This document shows positions 1 to 10,042 of a DNA stretch of 64,000 bases, in pieces (the first letter of the stretch is position 1; each line of letters starts with the position of its first letter). The translations under genes were made by a program, and so were the position numbers. Below the pieces are notes generated by a model. That model was not told the origin of the DNA. It was given only the letters and a program-made list of their open reading frames with translations, and did no database searches. This DNA is from Solimonas terrae (lineage in GTDB: Bacteria; Pseudomonadota; Gammaproteobacteria; Nevskiales; Nevskiaceae): positions 248,001 through 312,000 of the forward strand of contig NZ_JAAMOW010000004.1 in NCBI RefSeq assembly GCF_011067135.1. The letters run 5' to 3'.

Positions 1-732
1 GGCCGGCGGCAGCTTGCCGAGTTTTTCGAGCGAGGTGTCCTTGCGCGGAATGCCGTCGCGCTTGACGTCGCCGACCGGCACGACCAGATCGTCGAAGAAG
101 CCGCGTTCCCAGGCCGCCACCGAATTCTGGTGGCTGGCGAGGGCCGAGGCGTCCTGCGCGTCGCGCGGGATCTGCCATTCCTTGGCGGTGATCTCGGTGT
201 GCTCGCCCATCGACAGGCCGGTCGTGCGGTTGGTGACGGCCGGGATGTAGAGCTTCACATCGCCGAGCTTGAGATCGCGGATCGCCGCGAACTTGTCGCC
301 GACCGACTTCGCCTTCTGGAACTTGCGCAGCCAGTCGCTGAGCGTCTGCGTCAGGCCGACCTGCACGCGGCTCATGCTTTCGACGCCGCCGACGAGCGCG
401 AGCTGCCGGCTCGAATCGTTGAGCATGCCGGCCGCCTCGAACGCGCCGATCATGCTCGTCGAGCAGGCCATGATCGTCGAGAACGCGGTGATCGTCGGCG
501 GCGCGCCGGCCTCCATCAGGATCTCGCGGGCGATGTTGCTCCAGGTCAGGTTCGGCACGACGCTGCCCCAGACCGCGAAGTCCGGCGTCGCGCCCTTGGC
601 GAGCATGGCCTGCACGACCGGCACGGACAGCGCGATCGCATCGTGCTGCGCCAGTGCGCCGTCGACCTTGGTGAACGGCGTACGCACGCCGCAGGCCAGC
701 CAGATTTCGGGATGCGCAGCGGTCGTGACCAT
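1..732 (-). CDS. Thiolase (acetyl-CoA C-acyltransferase), N-terminal part
   Basis: Condenses or cleaves acyl-CoA and acetyl-CoA, as in the last step of beta-oxidation or in acetoacetyl-CoA formation. The gene starts at ATG 732 and runs off the left edge, so 244 codons are visible. The N-terminus reads as a standard thiolase (ACGVRTPFTKVDGAL) and the nucleophilic cysteine is residue 90 in TIMACSTSMIG. The segment GGVESMSRVQVGL (residues 115-127) is the usual conserved loop before the lid domain. The C-terminal catalytic His and Cys lie outside the window. No partner (3-hydroxyacyl-CoA dehydrogenase) is visible, so whether it is degradative or biosynthetic cannot be decided. Confidence 0.93.
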   Translation of the reverse strand, partial: MVTTAAHPEIWLACGVRTPFTKVDGALAQHDAIALSVPVVQAMLAKGATPDFAVWGSVVPNLTWSNIAREILMEAGAPPTITAFSTIMACSTSMIGAFEAAGMLNDSSRQLALVGGVESMSRVQVGLTQTLSDWLRKFQKAKSVGDKFAAIRDLKLGDVKLYIPAVTNRTTGLSMGEHTEITAKEWQIPRDAQDASALASHQNSVAAWERGFFDDLVVPVGDVKRDGIPRKDTSLEKLGKLPPA

Positions 733-909
733 GCGAGTACTCCGTCAGCGTAAGGGTGTCCGGATTCTAGACCTGTGCGCCCGGGCATCGGGGACACGCC
801 GGCGATCGGCGCGCACGGCAGCGGCGGTGCCCTGTCTTTTCGCGCCGGGACATGGTGCATGTTGTCGCAGCTCCGATACAGTGCTTCGCCTATCAGGAGG
901 AGACCGGGC

Positions 910-1425
910 ATGACCGCGCTGTTCTCTGTTCGACAGATCGTCCCTTGCGTCCTTGGGCTGTCCATGCTGGCCGCGGCGCCCGCGCACGCCGCGCCGCCGC
1001 CGCTCGACGCCGCCGCCTTGCACGTTTGCGCCAGCCAGGTCGGCCAGTTGCGCAGCGAGGCGGCGCGGCTGCTTGCGAATGGCGCGCGGCTCGATGCACG
1101 TCGCAGCGCGCTCGATCAGCGCTCGGCGGCCTTGCAGGCGGAGGCGGCAGGGCTGGATCGCAGCGACCTGCGAGCGACGCTCGATCTGCAACAGCGGCGC
1201 CAGCAGCACAACGATGAGCTGCAGGCATTCAATGCCGACATCGCCCGGCATCGGCAGGCGATCGATGCGATCAATCGGGTGAAGCAGACCTACGCGCGGG
1301 ATTGCGCCGACCGCGCGTATCGCCGTGCGGACTTCCGGCGTCTGCCGGCCGAAGAGCAGGCCGCAATGCGCGCCGGCCTCGATGACATCGAAGTGCCGTA
1401 CCTCGATCCGGCCGCGAATCCTTGA
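910..1425 (+). CDS. Exported coiled-coil protein of unknown function
   Basis: Predicted secreted protein of 171 aa. ATG 910 is chosen because a perfect AGGAGG lies at 895-900, nine bases upstream, and because it gives a clean signal peptide (VRQIVPCVLGLSMLAAAPAHA, cleavage after AHA). The mature part is rich in Ala, Arg, Gln and Leu and looks largely alpha-helical or coiled-coil (about residues 45-125). It has two cysteines, one near the start of the mature chain and one in YARDCADRAY, that could form a disulfide. I do not recognise a family. It diverges from the thiolase and converges with the sigma factor gene. Confidence 0.7.
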   Translation: MTALFSVRQIVPCVLGLSMLAAAPAHAAPPPLDAAALHVCASQVGQLRSEAARLLANGARLDARRSALDQRSAALQAEAAGLDRSDLRATLDLQQRRQQHNDELQAFNADIARHRQAIDAINRVKQTYARDCADRAYRRADFRRLPAEEQAAMRAGLDDIEVPYLDPAANP

Positions 1426-1432
1426 GCTGCCT

Positions 1433-2695
1433 TCAGTGCCGTGCGCAGTCGGCGGCGCGCTGCCGCAACATGGCCTGCTCGCGTGCATTCTGCGTCAGGC
1501 TCGCGGCCCGCTCGAACTCGGTCCGCGCGTCTTCGTAGCGGCCCAGTCTGGCGAGCAGATCGGCGCGCACGCTGGGCAGCAGATGGTAGTGGCGCAGTGA
1601 TGCTTCGCTGCGCAGCGCGTCGACGATGAGCAGCCCCGCGGCCGGACCTTCGGCCATGGCCACCGCGACCGCGCGATTGAGTTCGATGACCGGCGACGGC
1701 GTGCGTTCGGCCAGCGTGGCGTACAGCGCCGCGATCTGCGCCCAATCCGTGTCCGCGGCGCTGCGCGCACGGGCATGGCAGGCGGCGATTGCAGCCTGCA
1801 GTGCGTACGGGCCAAGCGCGCCGTCGAGGGCGACGGCCCGCGTCAGCGCCGCAAGTCCGCGCCCGATCGCGCGCCGATCCCAGCGCGCGCGGTTCTGGTC
1901 CAGCAGCAGCACCGGCACGCCGTCGGCGTCGACACGGGCCGCCGCGCGCGACGCCTGGATTTCCATGAGCGCGACAAGGCCGTGGACTTCGGCTTCGTTC
2001 GCGGCCAGACCGGCGAGGATGCGGCCGAGACGCAGCGCTTCCTCGCACAGGGCCGGTCGCATCCAGTCGTCGCCGGCGGTCGCCGAATAGCCTTCATTGA
2101 AGATCAGATAGATCACCTCGAGCACCGAGGCGAGGCGCTCGACCAGCGCTTCGCGCGCGGGTTGCTCGAACGGCACACGCGCATCGCTCAGCGTCCGCTT
2201 GGCGCGGACGATGCGCTGCGCGATCGTCGCTTCCGGAACCAGAAACGCGCGTGCGATTTCGTCGGTCGTCAGGCCGCCGAGCAGGCGCAGGGTCAGGGCG
2301 ATGCGCGCCTCGCGCGACAGCAGCGGATGGCAGGCCGTGAACATCAGCCGCAGTAGATCGTCGCCGACGTGATCGTCGAGATCGGGATCGGTGCCGGCCT
2401 GTACGGCGAGCAGCTGATCCTCGATCTCGCGCGTCAGCTCGCCTTGCTTGCGCAGTTGCATCGTGCGATGGCGCAGCAGGTCGATGCCGTGGCGCTTTGC
2501 CGTGGTCATCAACCAGGCACCTGGATTGTCCGGCACGCCGGTCTGCGGCCACTGTTCCAGCGCGGTGACCAGCGCATCCTGCGCCAGCTCCTCGGCCAGC
2601 CCGACGTCCTGCATGAGACGCGCGAGGCTGGCGATGAGCTTCGCCGATTCGATACGCCAGACGGCATCGATCGTGCGCCGGATGTCGGTCGTCAT
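1433..2695 (-). CDS. ECF42-type RNA polymerase sigma factor with C-terminal helical extension
   Basis: Sigma-70-family factor of 420 aa, more than twice the usual ECF length. Sigma region 2 lies at about residues 1-85 (LAEELAQDALVTALEQWP, GAWLMTTAKRHGIDLLRHR). Region 4 lies at about 115-170 (LTLRLLGGLTTDEIARAFLV, then the helix ending RIVRAKRTL). The C-terminal 240 residues form a TPR-like, SnoaL-free helical domain beginning EVIYLIFNEGYSA, the hallmark of the group called ECF42 or SigJ-like. That group has no classical anti-sigma factor and its genes sit beside DGPF/YCII genes, as here. It is last in a four-gene minus-strand run after two DGPF genes and a VOC gene, 16 bases after the VOC stop. 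ATG 2695 is preferred to the longer reading, whose first 54 residues lack sigma similarity. Confidence 0.9.
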   Translation of the reverse strand: MTTDIRRTIDAVWRIESAKLIASLARLMQDVGLAEELAQDALVTALEQWPQTGVPDNPGAWLMTTAKRHGIDLLRHRTMQLRKQGELTREIEDQLLAVQAGTDPDLDDHVGDDLLRLMFTACHPLLSREARIALTLRLLGGLTTDEIARAFLVPEATIAQRIVRAKRTLSDARVPFEQPAREALVERLASVLEVIYLIFNEGYSATAGDDWMRPALCEEALRLGRILAGLAANEAEVHGLVALMEIQASRAAARVDADGVPVLLLDQNRARWDRRAIGRGLAALTRAVALDGALGPYALQAAIAACHARARSAADTDWAQIAALYATLAERTPSPVIELNRAVAVAMAEGPAAGLLIVDALRSEASLRHYHLLPSVRADLLARLGRYEDARTEFERAASLTQNAREQAMLRQRAADCARH

Positions 2696-2711
2696 GCGCG
2701 GGGCATGCCGT

Positions 2712-3134
2712 TCACGGCGCGGCGGCCGGCGCTTCGACGTTGACCATCCACGGCGTGCCGTAGCGATCGGCGAGCATGCCGAAACCCTGGGACCAGAACG
2801 TCTCGCCGAACGGCATGCGGATTTCGCCGCCGGCCGCGAGCGCGTCGAACGTCGCACGTGCCCTGGCGATGTCCTGGTAGCCGAGCGACAGCGAAAAGCC
2901 GGATGCGCCCGGAAAGGCCTGACCGGCCATCCAGTCCGAGGCCATGAGGACCAGGCTGTCGGTGCTCAGCCGCGCATGCATGATGCGCTCGGCCGGCTGC
3001 TGCGGCGCCTGCGCATCGGGCGGCGCCTGATCGTGCCGCATCATGTCGAGCTTGCCGCCGAGTACCTGCGCGTAGAACTGCATGGCTTCGGCACAGTTGC
3101 CGTCGAAGAAAAGATAGGGACTCAGTGTGCTCAT
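2712..3134 (-). CDS. VOC-family (PhnB/glyoxalase-like) protein
   Basis: Small metal-site-fold protein of 140 aa starting MSTLSPYLFFDGNCAEAMQF. The pattern of a short N-terminal beta-alpha-beta unit, then the ERIMHARL region and the C-terminal FGMLADRYGTPWMVNVE segment matches the PhnB/3-demethylubiquinone-like branch of the vicinal-oxygen-chelate fold. PhnB-type proteins usually lack a demonstrated catalytic activity, so no substrate can be given. It sits between a DGPF gene and the ECF42 sigma gene on the same strand with short spacers (26 and 16 bases), so it is probably a member of the sigma factor's operon. Confidence 0.88.
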   Translation of the reverse strand: MSTLSPYLFFDGNCAEAMQFYAQVLGGKLDMMRHDQAPPDAQAPQQPAERIMHARLSTDSLVLMASDWMAGQAFPGASGFSLSLGYQDIARARATFDALAAGGEIRMPFGETFWSQGFGMLADRYGTPWMVNVEAPAAAP

Positions 3135-3160
3135 GTTGCCTCTCCGTTCGGGAATGTGAC

Positions 3161-3577
3161 TCACGACGCCTTGTTGGTCTGCATGTCGCGGAAGCCGGCC
3201 GCGGCGGTCTGCACGTCGGCGGGAAAGTCGTCGAATTCCTGGACCTGGCGGATTTCGATGACTTCGTTGGCGCCGGCCGGGCAGCGTTGCGCCCAGGCGA
3301 TTGCGTCGTCGCGCGAGTTCACCTTGATCATCCAGTAACCGCCGAGTACTTCCTTGGCTTCGGCGAACGGGCCGTCGCGCACCACCGGCTTGCCGGTGTC
3401 GAAGCGCACGCGTGCGCCGACGGACGGTGGATGCAGTCCTTCGCACGAAATCAGGACGCCGGCCTGCTGCAGGGCCTCGTTGTATTTCATCATCGCCGCG
3501 ACCGCGCCTGCGTCCGGCATCGTGCCCGGGGCTGCGGATTCGTAGCCGCCGGGGATCATCAGCATCATGAAGCGCAT
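3161..3577 (-). CDS. DGPF-motif YCII-related protein (copy 1)
   Basis: Protein of 138 aa starting MRFMMLMIPGGYES. The family motif DGPF is at residues 68-71 within VVRDGPFAEAKEVLGGYW. DGPF/YCII proteins are small ferredoxin-like-fold proteins of unknown function that accompany ECF sigma factors of the ECF41/ECF42 type. ATG 3577 is preceded by a GGAGAAC ribosome site. It is the second gene of the run leading into the sigma factor gene and is homologous to the gene upstream of it (3606-4031). Confidence 0.92.
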   Translation of the reverse strand: MRFMMLMIPGGYESAAPGTMPDAGAVAAMMKYNEALQQAGVLISCEGLHPPSVGARVRFDTGKPVVRDGPFAEAKEVLGGYWMIKVNSRDDAIAWAQRCPAGANEVIEIRQVQEFDDFPADVQTAAAGFRDMQTNKAS

Positions 3578-3605
3578 CGTGGTTCTCCTTGGAAGTGCCA
3601 AAGCT

Positions 3606-4031
3606 TCAGTGCCGGCCGGTGCGGGCGATACGCTCGCGCTGGCTGACTTCCTGCGCCCGCAGTTCGGGGCTCATGTGTTCGGCAAAATCCTCCATCTCGA
3701 AGATCTGCCGCAGTTCGATTTCCGTGCCGCCGTCGAAAGGCGCGCGCTTCAGCCACTCGATCGCCTCTTCCCGCGACCGGACCTGCCAGATCCAGTAGCC
3801 GGCGATCAGTTCCTTGGCCTCCGCGAACGGTCCGTCGGTGATCGTCCTCTGCTTGCCGGAAAAGCGCATGCGCAGACCCCTGGCGCTCGGATGCAGTCCG
3901 TCGGCGGCGAGCATGACGCCGGCCTGCACCAGTTCTTCGTTGTAGCGCGTCATCGCCGTGATGACGGCTTCACCCGGCATCACGCCGGCTTCCGAATCGG
4001 CATCGGCCTTGACGATCACCATGAATTTCAT
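3606..4031 (-). CDS. DGPF-motif YCII-related protein (copy 2)
   Basis: Protein of 141 aa starting MKFMVIVKADADSEAGVMPG. DGPF is at residues 66-69 in TITDGPFAEAKELIAGYW. It is a close paralogue of the next gene downstream: both share the MRYNEEL/MKYNEAL helix, LHPS, the DGPF box and a GGYW/AGYW strand. It is the first gene of the presumed ECF42 operon. An AGGAGC ribosome site lies five bases upstream of ATG 4031. A TGTCGA-containing promoter candidate lies at 4096-4122. Confidence 0.92.
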   Translation of the reverse strand: MKFMVIVKADADSEAGVMPGEAVITAMTRYNEELVQAGVMLAADGLHPSARGLRMRFSGKQRTITDGPFAEAKELIAGYWIWQVRSREEAIEWLKRAPFDGGTEIELRQIFEMEDFAEHMSPELRAQEVSQRERIARTGRH

Positions 4032-4095
4032 TGTCGTGCTCCTGGATGTTGATCCTGCCGTCCGGCGGTTCCGGAATGTCGGCGCTCCAGCAGAC

Positions 4096-4122
4096 GACGA
4101 GCGACGCCGGTGCAAATCGACA
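4096..4122 (-). promoter_or_regulatory. Candidate ECF42-dependent promoter of the DGPF-VOC-sigma operon
   Basis: On the minus strand TGTCGA (4122-4117) is followed after 17 bases by CGTC (4099-4096). As I recall from work on Streptomyces ECF42, its target promoters carry TGTCGA at -35 and a CGA/TC-type element at -10. Transcription from here would begin near 4089 and give a leader of about 58 bases before ATG 4031. The agreement with the recalled motif is seen in the sequence; use by this sigma factor is inference. Confidence 0.45.
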
Positions 4123-4245
4123 TGATCATCGGACAAATTTCGGTCACTTGCGTGCTGCCGGTCTCGGCCTTGATTTTTGCCGGTCGCTTGGCGACGATCC
4201 GACGCCTTGCCGTGCTGCTCGTCCCGCGGCCCCGAAGGAGATGCC

Positions 4246-4599
4246 ATGTCTTACGCCCTGTTGATCGTCGAACCGCGCGGCCAGCGCGAACAGCGCAGTG
4301 CCGAACAGGGTGAAGCGGTGTACGCGCGCATGGTGGCATTCGGCACGGCGCTCAAGGCGCGCGGCAAGCTGCTCGCCGTCGAGTCGCTGAAATCCGATGC
4401 GCAGGCCACGCGCGTCGAATCGCGCAATGGTCGGCAGGCGGTGATCGACGGGCCGTTTTCGGAAGCCAAGGAGATGATCGGCGGCTTCTTCCTGCTCGAT
4501 TGCGCGAGCCGCGACGAGGCGCTGGCGATCGCCGCCGAATGCCCCGCCGCCGAATGGGCAACCGTCGAAGTACGCGAAACCGGGCCCTGCTTTCTCTAG
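4246..4599 (+). CDS. DGPF-motif YCII-related protein (copy 3, divergent)
   Basis: Protein of 117 aa starting MSYALLIVEPRGQREQRSAE. DGPF is at residues 68-71 in AVIDGPFSEAKEMIGGFF. It is shorter and more diverged than the two DGPF proteins encoded on the other strand. ATG 4246 is supported by AAGGAG at 4235-4240. It diverges from the DGPF-VOC-sigma operon across about 214 bases, so it may be controlled by the same sigma factor, although I did not find a clear TGTCGA motif pointing in its direction. Confidence 0.88.
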   Translation: MSYALLIVEPRGQREQRSAEQGEAVYARMVAFGTALKARGKLLAVESLKSDAQATRVESRNGRQAVIDGPFSEAKEMIGGFFLLDCASRDEALAIAAECPAAEWATVEVRETGPCFL

Positions 4600-4786
4600 G
4601 GAAAGTCTGAAAAGCGACCGGATTCGCCGTGGCGACGCGCCGAAGATGACGGCGCAATCCGGCGGCTCCCAGCGCATACGCTGCATCTGGATCGCCACGG
4701 CCGCTTCGCGGCCTCGCGACGACGGACTGGTTCGCAGGCTCTCCGGGAAAACCGGATAGGCGTCGCGAGCTGCCGTGCGCCGCCGC

Positions 4787-5377
4787 TTATTCGGCCTGCA
4801 GTGCCTCCATCTGGATGCGAAGCGTCACGGTCATGTTGAAGCCGTAGTCCTTGCCGGCGTCGAGTCCGAAGTCGTCGCGCTGAAAGCTTGCCAGCGCGTC
4901 GGCCCCGCACAGTTCGCGTTTCGGATACAGCGGATGCGGGATGCACTTGAACGAATCGACGTTCAGCGTCAGCGGTTTGGTGACGCCGTGCAGGTTCAGT
5001 TCGCCGATCACGCGCGTCGGTTTGCCGTCGACGAAATCGGCGAGCTTGCCCGTGTAGTGCGCCTGCGGATATTTCGCGGCGTCGAAGAACTCCGCGGACT
5101 TGGCTTTCTCGTTCATCACGTCGAGCCCGAAATCGACGCTGTCGATGTCGACCGTGACATCGACCGAGCCGCTGCGCGCCGCGCGATCGAGCAGCAGCGT
5201 GCCCTGCGTGTGATTGAACTTGCCGCGCCAGACCGAGACGCCGCCCATGTGGTCGGCTTCGAAGCTCGGGTAGGTGTGGGCAGGGTCCATTTCGTAACGC
5301 GTCGGTGCCGCTTGCGCGGCGGTGCAGGCAAGTGCGGCCAGCGCAGCGGCGGCAGTCAGCCGGTTCTTCAGTCGCAT
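4787..5377 (-). CDS. YceI-family periplasmic protein
   Basis: YceI proteins form an extended lipocalin-like barrel that binds isoprenoid or other hydrophobic ligands in the periplasm. This one has 196 aa with a signal peptide ending ACTAAQA (cleavage after residue 23). The mature chain begins with the typical [19 protein letters not shown] and contains [15 protein letters not shown] and [14 protein letters not shown], all YceI hallmarks. ATG 5377 has a GGGAGAGA ribosome site. It diverges from nhaA over 178 bases and has no same-strand partner; cytochrome b561 genes that often accompany yceI are absent. Confidence 0.93.
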   Translation of the reverse strand: MRLKNRLTAAAALAALACTAAQAAPTRYEMDPAHTYPSFEADHMGGVSVWRGKFNHTQGTLLLDRAARSGSVDVTVDIDSVDFGLDVMNEKAKSAEFFDAAKYPQAHYTGKLADFVDGKPTRVIGELNLHGVTKPLTLNVDSFKCIPHPLYPKRELCGADALASFQRDDFGLDAGKDYGFNMTVTLRIQMEALQAE

Positions 5378-5555
5378 TCCATCTCTCCCAAAGGCATGCG
5401 GCCCGCCGATGTGCGGGCCATGAGCAAACGACGATCGAGCGTATCCGGAATCGACAGGCGCCGCCGTCGCGCGAGGACGCTGGCTGACGATCGTGACAGC
5501 CGCGGCCGTGACGGGTCCACTACACTGCCGGCAACCCGCTTCCCGGACACTGCCG

Positions 5556-6743
<1,188 letters not shown>

Positions 6744-6795
6744 CCCGCGCCGCGTCGCCGTGCCATGCTCGGCGTCGGCGGTTCAGGAGATGACC

Positions 6796-7332
6796 ATGCT
6801 GCGACACGAGATCCCGACGCTGGACGCGCTGCTCGATGCGCATCGCGATGCCCTGGGGCCGGACTTTCAGGCCTATCGCAACCACTGCTACCGCGTCGTC
6901 AATCTCTGCGCGGAACTGTGCGCGGCGAGTTCGGAGCAACTCGAAAAGATCGCGATCGCCGCCGCGTTCCACGATCTCGGTATCTGGACCGACGGGACCT
7001 TCGATTATCTGGCGCCGTCGCGGCAGCGCGCCGAGGCCCATCTCGCGGCAATCGGCAAGTCCGAGTGGGCGGACGAGGTCGGCGCCATGATCGACCAGCA
7101 TCACAAGCTCGGACGCTATCGTGTCGCGCCGGCGGCGCTGATCGAAGCCTTCCGTCAGGCCGACTGGTGCGATGTCGCGCTCGGTCGTCTCGGCTTCGGC
7201 CTGTCCGCCGAATGGCGCCGGGCGCTGCGCGAGGCCTTTCCGAACGCCGGCTTCCACAAACGCCTGCTGCAGCTCTCGGGCCGGCGGCTGCTGACGCATC
7301 CCTGGAGCCCGATGCCGATGCTGCGCTGGTGA
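6796..7332 (+). CDS. HD-domain protein (putative phosphohydrolase)
   Basis: Protein of 178 aa with an HD-type metal site: H30 in AYRNHCYRVVNLC, H59-D60 in AAAFHDLGIW, and H102-H103 in IDQHHKLG. These positions fit the H...HD...H(H) pattern of small HD hydrolases. No substrate is evident. Start choice: CAGGAG at 6784-6789 abuts ATG 6790, so the next in-frame ATG, 6796, six bases from the ribosome site, is more likely. It follows nhaA after a 52-base gap and converges with the esterase gene. Confidence 0.85.
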   Translation: MLRHEIPTLDALLDAHRDALGPDFQAYRNHCYRVVNLCAELCAASSEQLEKIAIAAAFHDLGIWTDGTFDYLAPSRQRAEAHLAAIGKSEWADEVGAMIDQHHKLGRYRVAPAALIEAFRQADWCDVALGRLGFGLSAEWRRALREAFPNAGFHKRLLQLSGRRLLTHPWSPMPMLRW

Positions 7333-7336
7333 GCCG

Positions 7337-8500
7337 CTACAGGCTCTGGTAGGTCGTGTACTCGAACGCGAGGAACAGCGGCATCGCGTGCACGTCGGCG
7401 AACGGCAGGATCTGCGTCAGGAAAACACCGCCGATGCCGGTCTGCGGGTCGATCCAGTAGTAGCAGTTCGTCAGACCGGCCCACATCAGGCTGCCGGCAG
7501 CGCGGCCGGTGGGCAGCGGCCTGGTGTTGATCATCGTCGCCAGACCCCACTGATGCGGAATCTCCGGCGGCAAGGGCATGTCGTTCGACAGCATCGGGTT
7601 GGCGGTCTTCACCGACGGCACGGTCAGCGCACCCATCTGGTTCTGCGACAGCAGCGCGACGGTGTCCTCGCGCAGCACGCGGCCGCGTTCGCCCATGCCC
7701 TTGTTGAGGATCATGCGAACGAACTTCAGATAGTCGCCGACCGTGCCATAGAGGCCGGCGCCGCCGAGGCCGATTTCCGGCGGCTGCGGCAGTTCGAGTT
7801 CGAGCGGCACCAGCTTGCCGTCGACGCGCTGATGGATCTTGGCCTTGCGCGCTCGCATGTCCGGGGTCATCGTGAACGCCGTGCTGGCCATGCCGAGCGG
7901 TGCCATCACGTGCTCGGCCAGATAGTCGCCGAGCGTCTGGCCGCTGAGCTTTTCGACGATCTGCCCGACCCAGTCGATGCCGATGCCGTATTCCCAGCGC
8001 TCGCCCGGATCGAACAGCAACGGCAGCTGCAGTGAGGCGCGCGTCGCGCTCAGCACGCTCGGCGTGCCGGTCGCGGCCTGGAATTTCTGCACGTCGGTGC
8101 TGAGGAATTCGTAGCCGAAGCCCGAGGTATGCGTCAGCAGATGGCGCAGCGTCATCGGCTGCTTCGGCGCGCGCGTGATCGGGCTGCCGTCGGTTGCAAA
8201 GCCGTCGAGCACTTGCACATCACGCAGTGCCGGCAGCCAGGTCGAGGCCGGACTGTCGAGATCGAGTTGGCCCTTTTCGAGCAACTGCAGCGCCGCCACC
8301 GAGGTCAGCGCCTTGGTCATCGACGCGATCAGGCCGACCGTGTCGAGTGTCATCGGTGCGTCGCCATCAAGCGCGCGGCGGCCGAACGCCCCTTCGTAAA
8401 GGACCTTGTCGCGATCGGTGACCATGGCGATCACGCCGGGCACGGCGCCGGCGTCGGTGGCCTGCCTGAGCACGGCGTCAATCTGCGTCTTCATCGACAT
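7337..8500 (-). CDS. Beta-lactamase-fold serine hydrolase/esterase (class C-like)
   Basis: Serine hydrolase of 387 aa with the penicillin-binding-protein fold. The nucleophile motif SMTK is at residues 60-63 (GLIASMTKALTSVAALQLLE). The second-motif tyrosine lies in RWEYGIGIDWVG, which in this family (EstB-like esterases) replaces YxN. HLLTHTSGFGYEF is the typical conserved loop. There is no signal peptide, which argues for a cytoplasmic esterase rather than a beta-lactamase. It lies 45 bases downstream of the Baeyer-Villiger monooxygenase gene on the same strand, so it may hydrolyse the ester or lactone product. ATG 8500 has GAGGAG upstream. Confidence 0.9.
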   Translation of the reverse strand: MSMKTQIDAVLRQATDAGAVPGVIAMVTDRDKVLYEGAFGRRALDGDAPMTLDTVGLIASMTKALTSVAALQLLEKGQLDLDSPASTWLPALRDVQVLDGFATDGSPITRAPKQPMTLRHLLTHTSGFGYEFLSTDVQKFQAATGTPSVLSATRASLQLPLLFDPGERWEYGIGIDWVGQIVEKLSGQTLGDYLAEHVMAPLGMASTAFTMTPDMRARKAKIHQRVDGKLVPLELELPQPPEIGLGGAGLYGTVGDYLKFVRMILNKGMGERGRVLREDTVALLSQNQMGALTVPSVKTANPMLSNDMPLPPEIPHQWGLATMINTRPLPTGRAAGSLMWAGLTNCYYWIDPQTGIGGVFLTQILPFADVHAMPLFLAFEYTTYQSL

Positions 8501-8545
8501 GAAGCGAAGCTCCTCGTTCTTGTTGTACGGGTGGACGATGACGCG

Positions 8546-10042
8546 TCAGGCGGCCAGCGACACCTTTTCCGCGTTCGCGGATTCGGGTGCCGGCGTGAAT
8601 TGCAGGACGCCGTCATCGACGGGGTCCTTCAGCAACATCGGACGGTCCTGCTCGTAGTTGTGCAGCACGCGCCACGGCAGCGCGCGGCCCTGACGCGGCA
8701 ACAGGTCATCGGCGCGACGGATGTAGCCGGAGCCCAGCGAGCCGAGGATGTTCTCGTCGAGCATTTCGCCCTGTGGCGCGCGCGGTGTGAACACGCGCAT
8801 CTGCTTGTCGTCCATGTACTTGAACAGGCGGCAGAGGTAACGCGACGAAAGATCGGCTTTCAAGGTCCATGGCGCGTTGGTGTAACCGACGATGATGCCG
8901 AGGTTCGGTACGTCCTGGATCAGCGTGCCCTTGTAGGTCATCAGCTTGCCGACATCGCCGCGGTGGCCGTCGAGCGTCACGTCGATGCCGCCGAACAGCT
9001 GAATGTTGAGGCCGGTGGCCGTGATGATGATGTCGGCTTCCAGCTGCTTGCCGGATTGGAGCTTGATGCCGTTCTCGGTGAACGTCTCGATGTGATCGGT
9101 GACGACCGAGGCCTTGCCGGCCGAGATCGCGTTGAACAGATCGGCATCCGGCACTGCGCACAGGCGTTCGTCCCACGGCATGTAGCGCGGCGTGAAGTGG
9201 CGCATGTCGTAGCCTTCCGGCAGGCGCTTCTTGACGCCGTTGAGCAGGAACGCACGCACCCGCTCCGGCCAGCGTTTCGCTGCCTTGTACAAGGCGCGCT
9301 GGAAGAAGATGTTGCGCCGGCGCGCGAAGCCGAACACCCAGCGTTCCGGCAGCAGCTTGCAGAGGAATTCGGAAACCTTGTCGTAGGCCGGAATCGAGAA
9401 GATGTAGCTTGGCGAGCGCTGCAGCATGGTCACGTGCTGCGCGCCGCCTTGCGCCATCGCCGGCACCAGCGTGACGGCGGTCGCGCCGCTGCCGATCACG
9501 ACCACGCGCTTGCCCTTGTAGTCCAGCTGTTCCGGCCAGTGCTGCGGATGGATGCGCAGGCCGTGGAAGCGCGCCTCGCCGGGAAATTCCGGCAGAAAGC
9601 CCTGGTCGTAGTTGTAGTAACCGGTGCAGCTGATCAGATAACTGCAGGTGTAGCGACGTTCCTGGCCGCTCGCTTCATCGAGCGCGGTCACGGTCCAGCT
9701 CGCGGTTTCGCTCGACCACGCGGCCTGCGTGATCTTCTGGCCGAACTGGATTTTCTTGTCGACGCCGTACTCGCGCGCGGTGTCGGTCACGTACTCGCGG
9801 ATGATCGGCCCGTCGCCCATCACCTTGATCCCGTCCCAGGGCCGGAACTCGAAACCGAAGCAGCACATGTCCGTGTCCGAGCGGATGCCGGGATAGCGGA
9901 ACAGATCCCAGGTGCCGCCGATCGCCTGGCGGCGTTCGAGGATCGCAAAGCGCTTGTCCGGGCATTCGCGGGTGAGCCGGCAGGCCATGCCGATGCCCGA
10001 CAGGCCCGCGCCGATGATCAGGACGTCGTAATGCGTGTTCAT
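8546..10042 (-). CDS. EthA-like Baeyer-Villiger monooxygenase (FAD/NADPH)
   Basis: Flavin monooxygenase of 498 aa that should insert oxygen next to a ketone, giving an ester or lactone. The FAD Rossmann motif GAGLSG is at residues 11-16, the BVMO fingerprint FHGLRIHPQHWP at 159-170, and the NADPH Rossmann motif GSGATA at 184-189. Long stretches (GGTWDLFRYPGIRSD, CTGYYNYDQGF, ADIIITATGLNIQLFGG) match mycobacterial EthA as I remember it, pointing to that subgroup. It is cotranscribed with a serine esterase and divergent from an AraC-type regulator, a common catabolic arrangement. The substrate is unknown. Confidence 0.95.
   Translation of the reverse strand: MNTHYDVLIIGAGLSGIGMACRLTRECPDKRFAILERRQAIGGTWDLFRYPGIRSDTDMCCFGFEFRPWDGIKVMGDGPIIREYVTDTAREYGVDKKIQFGQKITQAAWSSETASWTVTALDEASGQERRYTCSYLISCTGYYNYDQGFLPEFPGEARFHGLRIHPQHWPEQLDYKGKRVVVIGSGATAVTLVPAMAQGGAQHVTMLQRSPSYIFSIPAYDKVSEFLCKLLPERWVFGFARRRNIFFQRALYKAAKRWPERVRAFLLNGVKKRLPEGYDMRHFTPRYMPWDERLCAVPDADLFNAISAGKASVVTDHIETFTENGIKLQSGKQLEADIIITATGLNIQLFGGIDVTLDGHRGDVGKLMTYKGTLIQDVPNLGIIVGYTNAPWTLKADLSSRYLCRLFKYMDDKQMRVFTPRAPQGEMLDENILGSLGSGYIRRADDLLPRQGRALPWRVLHNYEQDRPMLLKDPVDDGVLQFTPAPESANAEKVSLAA

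Noticed and set aside
4600-4786. Searched for a small gene or RNA between the third DGPF gene and yceI
   Set aside because: No credible start, ribosome site or structured element was seen.
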